Source of the DNA: Microvirga lupini
GTDB taxonomy: Bacteria; Pseudomonadota; Alphaproteobacteria; Rhizobiales; Beijerinckiaceae
Length of the DNA stretch: 64,000 bases
Direction: 5' to 3'
Assembly (NCBI RefSeq): GCF_014191055.1
Contig: NZ_JACHWB010000001.1
Coordinates: forward strand, 1,145,875 to 1,209,874
The notes under the pieces are model-generated. The model did not search any database. It was not told where the DNA came from and saw only the letters and a list, made by a program, of their open reading frames with translations. The translations under genes were made by a program, and so were the position numbers. Below are positions 60,733 through 64,000 of this stretch, piece by piece; within the stretch, counting starts at the first letter, position 1; every line of letters starts with the position of its first letter.

Positions 60733-62604
60733 ATGCGCAAAGCCATCGCCACCGTCTGCCTGAGCGGCACCCTGACCGAAAAGATCGAAGCCATTGCGGC
60801 TGCGGAGTTCAAGGGCGTGGAGATCTTCGAGAATGATCTTCTCTCTTTCAACGGCACGCCGGCCGAAGTGCGGCGCATGATCGAGAGGCTTGGGCTTGAG
60901 ACCATCACCTTCCAACCCTTCCGCGACTTCGAGGGCATGCCCGAGCCGCAGCGGGCGAAGGTCTTCGCCCGGGCCGAGCGCAAGTTCGACGTAATGGAGG
61001 AACTCGGCTGCGATCTCCTGATGGTGTGCAGCAACGTCTCTCCGGACTCGCTTGGCGGCATCGAGCGTGCGGCGGCTGATTTTCATGAACTCGGCGAGCG
61101 CGCTGCCAAGCGTGGCATGCGGGTGGCCTTCGAGGCGCTCTCCTGGGGGCGGCACATCCACGACTATCGTGATTCCTGGGAAGTGGTGCGTCGTGCAAAC
61201 CATCCGGCAGTCGGGTTGGTACTCGACTCCTTCCATGTGCTGGCGCGCGGAACGGACCTGTCGGCGATCCGGTCCATCCCATCCGACAAGATCTTCCTCG
61301 TGCAGATGGCCGACGCGCCGAAGCTCGACATGGATTACCTGTCCTGGAGCCGGCATTACCGCTGCTTCCCAGGACAGGGTGACCTGCCCATCGACGACTT
61401 CATGGATGCACTTCACGCGACCGGTTTCGATGGGCTCCTGTCTCTTGAGATTTTCAACGACCGCTTCCGTGCCGGCTCCGCGCGCAGCGTTGCCATCGAC
61501 GGACAGAGGTCGCTCATCGTCATGCTCGACGAACTCCGCCGGCGGACGGGAGCGGCTCTTCCTGGCCTCCAAACCCTTCCGCCCAAAGCAGTCTGCTCAG
61601 GCGTTGAGTTCGTCGAGTTCGCCGTCGACGAACGGAGCGCCGTTGGATTGGAGCACGTCCTAAAGGGACTTGGCTTTCAGAAAGCCGGGCTTCACCGCTC
61701 AAAAGCCGTGACCCGCTGGCGCCAGGGCGACATCAACATTGTCGTGAATGCCGACAAGGAGGGCTTCGCCCATTCCTTCAATATTACGCATGGCACTGCT
61801 GTCTGCGCCCTTGCTCTGCGGGTCGATGACGCGCCAAAGACCGTGGATCGGGCCATAACGCTGCTGGATCAGCCTTTCCAGCAGCCGGTCGGACCCGGCG
61901 AGATGAACATTCCGGCGGTCCGGGGGCTTGGCGGCAGCCTCCTCTACTTCGTGGATTGCAAAACCGGGCTGGACCGACACTGGGATTTGGACTTCGAGCC
62001 GGTCGCGGCAGACGATTTCACCGGAGTTGGTCTGGAATCCGTCGATCACGTCTCGCAATCAATGCATTATGAGGAGATGCTGACGTGGCTCCTGTTCTAT
62101 ACATCTCTCCTCGATGCCCAGAAGACGCCGATCCAGGCAGTCATTGATCCAGGTGGTGTGGTGCAAAGTCAGGCCATCGAGACGCGTGATGGAAAACTGC
62201 GCTTGATCCTCAATGCCTCCCAGAGTCAGCGTACCCTGTCGTCGCGGTTCTTGAATGAATTCTTCGGGTCAGGAGTCCAGCACATTGCGCTTGCGACTGG
62301 CGATATCTTCTCGACTATCGAGCGTCTCAAGGAGAACGGCGTCGATCTCCTTCCCATCCCGGAGAACTACTACGATGACCTTGAGGCCAGAACAGACTTG
62401 TCTGCGGAGGACGTAGATCGGCTGCGATCAGCCAACATCCTGTACGATCGCGATGGACCAGACGAGTACTTTCAGGCTTACACGAAAACACTCGCAGGCG
62501 GCTTCTTCTTCGAAATCGTGCAACGACGGAATTACCAAGGCTATGGAGCCATGAATGCTCCCATCCGCCTCGCGTCTCAGACACGTTTGGCCATGGAAGT
62601 GTAA
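60733..62604 (+). CDS. quiC: 3-dehydroshikimate dehydratase, QuiC-type (AP-endonuclease-2 + HPPD-like fusion)
   Basis: A 623-aa two-part enzyme. Residues 1-275 form a sugar-phosphate-isomerase-like TIM barrel with candidate metal ligands in VAFEALSWGRHIHDY near residue 135, GLVLDSFHVLARG near 165, IFLVQMADAP near 190 and LLSLEIFNDRFR near 237. Residues 295-623 form a VOC/4-hydroxyphenylpyruvate-dioxygenase-like part with His in LESVDHVSQ and GVQHIALAT and Glu in GGFFFEIVQRR. The same fusion defines catabolic dehydroshikimate dehydratases that give protocatechuate. ATG 60733 fits homology. The upstream frame overlaps the gntR stop. It completes quinate/shikimate breakdown with AroE and AroQ. 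Confidence 0.88.
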   Translation: MRKAIATVCLSGTLTEKIEAIAAAEFKGVEIFENDLLSFNGTPAEVRRMIERLGLETITFQPFRDFEGMPEPQRAKVFARAERKFDVMEELGCDLLMVCSNVSPDSLGGIERAAADFHELGERAAKRGMRVAFEALSWGRHIHDYRDSWEVVRRANHPAVGLVLDSFHVLARGTDLSAIRSIPSDKIFLVQMADAPKLDMDYLSWSRHYRCFPGQGDLPIDDFMDALHATGFDGLLSLEIFNDRFRAGSARSVAIDGQRSLIVMLDELRRRTGAALPGLQTLPPKAVCSGVEFVEFAVDERSAVGLEHVLKGLGFQKAGLHRSKAVTRWRQGDINIVVNADKEGFAHSFNITHGTAVCALALRVDDAPKTVDRAITLLDQPFQQPVGPGEMNIPAVRGLGGSLLYFVDCKTGLDRHWDLDFEPVAADDFTGVGLESVDHVSQSMHYEEMLTWLLFYTSLLDAQKTPIQAVIDPGGVVQSQAIETRDGKLRLILNASQSQRTLSSRFLNEFFGSGVQHIALATGDIFSTIERLKENGVDLLPIPENYYDDLEARTDLSAEDVDRLRSANILYDRDGPDEYFQAYTKTLAGGFFFEIVQRRNYQGYGAMNAPIRLASQTRLAMEV

Positions 62605-62773
62605 CCTTATGCAGTCCTGACCTCGAATCGGACTTAATTGTCAGCATTCTGACCGTGGGCGGACATTACACGACGGTTGCGAACGCCCGCTCCAAGTCAT
62701 CAGCGCCTGGTTAACTCAGCTCTCCGCCTCAGATTTGAGCTTTCGCCGCTTTTCTGAGCAGCGGTTCGGATGA

Positions 62774-62792
62774 CCTCCTGAGTTTAAGGAGG
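62774..62792. promoter_or_regulatory. Inverted repeat upstream of the urtA promoter
   Basis: CCTCCT (62774-62779), a 7-nt loop and AGGAGG (62787-62792) lie about 36 nt upstream of the sigma-54 -24 element. It could be the weak 3' hairpin of quiC or part of an enhancer region. It does not match the NtrC consensus. Confidence 0.3.
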
Positions 62793-62827
62793 ACGTGATA
62801 GCTTCACACGATCCTCACTAACCATAA

Positions 62828-62843
62828 TGGCACGGTTCTTGCT
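62828..62843 (+). promoter_or_regulatory. Sigma-54 (-24/-12) promoter of urtA
   Basis: TGGCACG-GTTC-TTGCT matches the RpoN consensus TGGCACG-N4-TTGCW at every defined base. The GG (62829-62830) and GC (62841-62842) are exactly 10 bp apart. The predicted start near 62854 gives a leader of about 39 nt before ATG 62893. Nitrogen control through NtrC is the usual mode for urea transporter genes. Confidence 0.85.
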
Positions 62844-62892
62844 TAATGCTCCATGCTGCACCTGAACAGGGCACGCAAGGGGAGAAGGACCT

Positions 62893-64000
62893 ATGTCGAT
62901 ATTCACCATGACGCGAAGAAACCTCGTGGCGCTGACTGCAGCGGCTCTGGTTTCAGGCGCCACGCTGCAAGCCGCAAGAGCCGAGGAAACGATCAAGGTA
63001 GGGGTTCTCCACTCACTGTCGGGGACGATGGCCATCAGCGAAACGACGCTGAAAGACGTTATGCTGATGCTCGTCGAGGAGCAGAACAAGAAGGGAGGGC
63101 TGCTCGGCAGGAAGCTCGAAGCAGTTGTCGTCGATCCGGCCTCCAACTGGCCGCTCTTCGCCGAGAAGGCCCGCGAGCTCATCAGCCAGCATAAGGTTTC
63201 CGCCGTCTTCGGAGCATGGACCTCCGTGTCGCGCAAGTCGGTGCTGCCGGTCTTCAAGGAACTCAACAGCATCCTCTTCTATCCGGTTCAATATGAAGGC
63301 GAGGAGAGTGAGCGGAACGTGTTCTACACGGGTGCCGCTCCCAATCAGCAAGCCATTCCGGCCGTCGATTACCTCGCCAAGGAAGAGAAGGTCGAGCGTT
63401 GGGTTCTGGCTGGCACTGATTATGTTTATCCGCGTACGACCAACAAGATACTGGAAGCCTATCTGAAGTCCAAGGGCGTGAAGGCTGAGGATATCATGAT
63501 CAGCTACACGCCGTTCGGGCATTCCGACTGGCAGACAATTGTCGCCGACATCAAGAAGTTCGGCTCATCCGGTAAGAAGACGGCGGTCGTTTCTACGATC
63601 AACGGCGACGCCAATGTGCCGTTCTACAAGGAACTCGCTAACCAAGGCGTCAAGGCCACTGATATTCCGGTCGTGGCGTTCTCGGTCGGAGAGGAAGAGC
63701 TTGCGGGCATCGACACGAAGCCTCTCGTCGGGCACCTTGCAGCCTGGAACTACTTCCAATCGGTAGAGACGCCCGAGAACAAGGCTTTCATCGAGAAATG
63801 GAAGACTTTCACGAAGAACGCGAAGCGCGTCTCCAATGATCCGATGGAAGCCCATGTGATTGGCTTCAACATGTGGGTGAAGGCCGTCGAGAAGGCTGGC
63901 ACGACTGATCCCGACAAGGTCATCGATGCCATCGTGGGAATTCAGGTGCCGAACCTCACCGGTGGCGTCTCTGAGATGCTCCCCAACCACCACATCACCA
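62893..64000 (+). CDS. urtA: Urea-type ABC transporter substrate-binding protein (3' end outside window)
   Basis: 369 codons are open to the window end. GGAGAAGG lies 4 nt before ATG 62893. The signal TRRNLVALTAAALVSGATLQ is twin-arginine-like. The mature part shows the UrtA/FmdD/AmiC pattern: IKVGVLHSLSGTMAISETTL near residue 34, AVFGAWTSVSRKSVLPVF near 108, LFYPVQYEGEESERNVFYTG near 131, and NDPMEAHVIGFNMWVKAVE near 315. Identification as urea rather than short-chain amide binding rests on these motifs and the sigma-54 promoter. The urtBCDE genes are expected beyond the window. Confidence 0.92.
   Translation, partial: MSIFTMTRRNLVALTAAALVSGATLQAARAEETIKVGVLHSLSGTMAISETTLKDVMLMLVEEQNKKGGLLGRKLEAVVVDPASNWPLFAEKARELISQHKVSAVFGAWTSVSRKSVLPVFKELNSILFYPVQYEGEESERNVFYTGAAPNQQAIPAVDYLAKEEKVERWVLAGTDYVYPRTTNKILEAYLKSKGVKAEDIMISYTPFGHSDWQTIVADIKKFGSSGKKTAVVSTINGDANVPFYKELANQGVKATDIPVVAFSVGEEELAGIDTKPLVGHLAAWNYFQSVETPENKAFIEKWKTFTKNAKRVSNDPMEAHVIGFNMWVKAVEKAGTTDPDKVIDAIVGIQVPNLTGGVSEMLPNHHIT

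Overview
The window reads as chromosomal DNA of an alphaproteobacterium, most likely Hyphomicrobiales (Microvirga/Methylobacterium/Bosea-like; inferred from protein character and gene content, not proven). It starts inside leuA, passes a tRNA-Lys(CTT) and ends inside a urea-type ABC binding protein gene (urtA) behind a textbook sigma-54 promoter. Between these core-like ends lies about 61 kb of catabolic and transport genes arranged as separate modules with local regulators. I see no phage, IS, integrase, rRNA or CRISPR.

Layout. 0-1.4 kb: leuA 3' end, terminator, tRNA-Lys. 2-5 kb: a tripartite tricarboxylate (TTT) transporter. 5.2-6 kb: a fossil in which the 5' end of an ABC binding-protein gene is joined to the 3' end of an SMP-30 lactonase gene. 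An intact version of the same gene pair sits at 36-38 kb. 6-10 kb: SDR, zinc-less MDR and a Baeyer-Villiger-type monooxygenase. 10-19.7 kb (minus): OYE-family reductase, two acyl-CoA dehydrogenases, two SDRs, a MaoC hydratase, a thiolase, a deleted fadB-like pseudogene and a PaaG-like crotonase. 20.3-28.5 kb (plus): acyl-CoA synthetase, two acyl-CoA dehydrogenases, a crotonase and livGFHM. 28.5-39.3 kb (minus): MDR reductase, LLM flavin monooxygenase with its flavin reductase, a tandem-SDR fusion, a 99-aa unknown, an NTF2-like protein, an ADP-forming acyl-CoA synthetase, SMP-30, a Liv-type binding protein and an SDR, followed by a divergent IclR regulator.

40.7-48 kb: a TRAP transporter, a LacI regulator and a three-gene catabolic set: VOC protein, RuBisCO-like protein (RLP) and DUF1537 acid-sugar kinase. 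RLP next to a DUF1537 kinase is the hallmark of the apionate/3-oxo-isoapionate type of acid-sugar pathway. This is the most unusual chemistry in the window. 48.2-54.7 kb: an IclR regulator with two near-identical 17-bp palindromic operators, an AMP-ligase, SDRs, a second orphan DctP and a double-PPC (DUF296) protein. 54.8-62.6 kb: a quinate/shikimate module with TRAP DctPQM, AroE-like and AroQ-like enzymes, a tandem GntR pair and a QuiC-type 3-dehydroshikimate dehydratase.

The genes fit the uptake of plant-derived carboxylic acids, acid sugars, quinate/shikimate and alicyclic or terpenoid compounds, and their conversion to CoA thioesters or protocatechuate. A cross-cutting feature is that all five complete solute-binding-protein genes, from three transporter classes, are followed within 50 nt by a strong stem-loop lacking a U-tract, placed before the next gene. 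Two catabolic genes have suffered internal deletions whose breakpoints look like short microhomologies.
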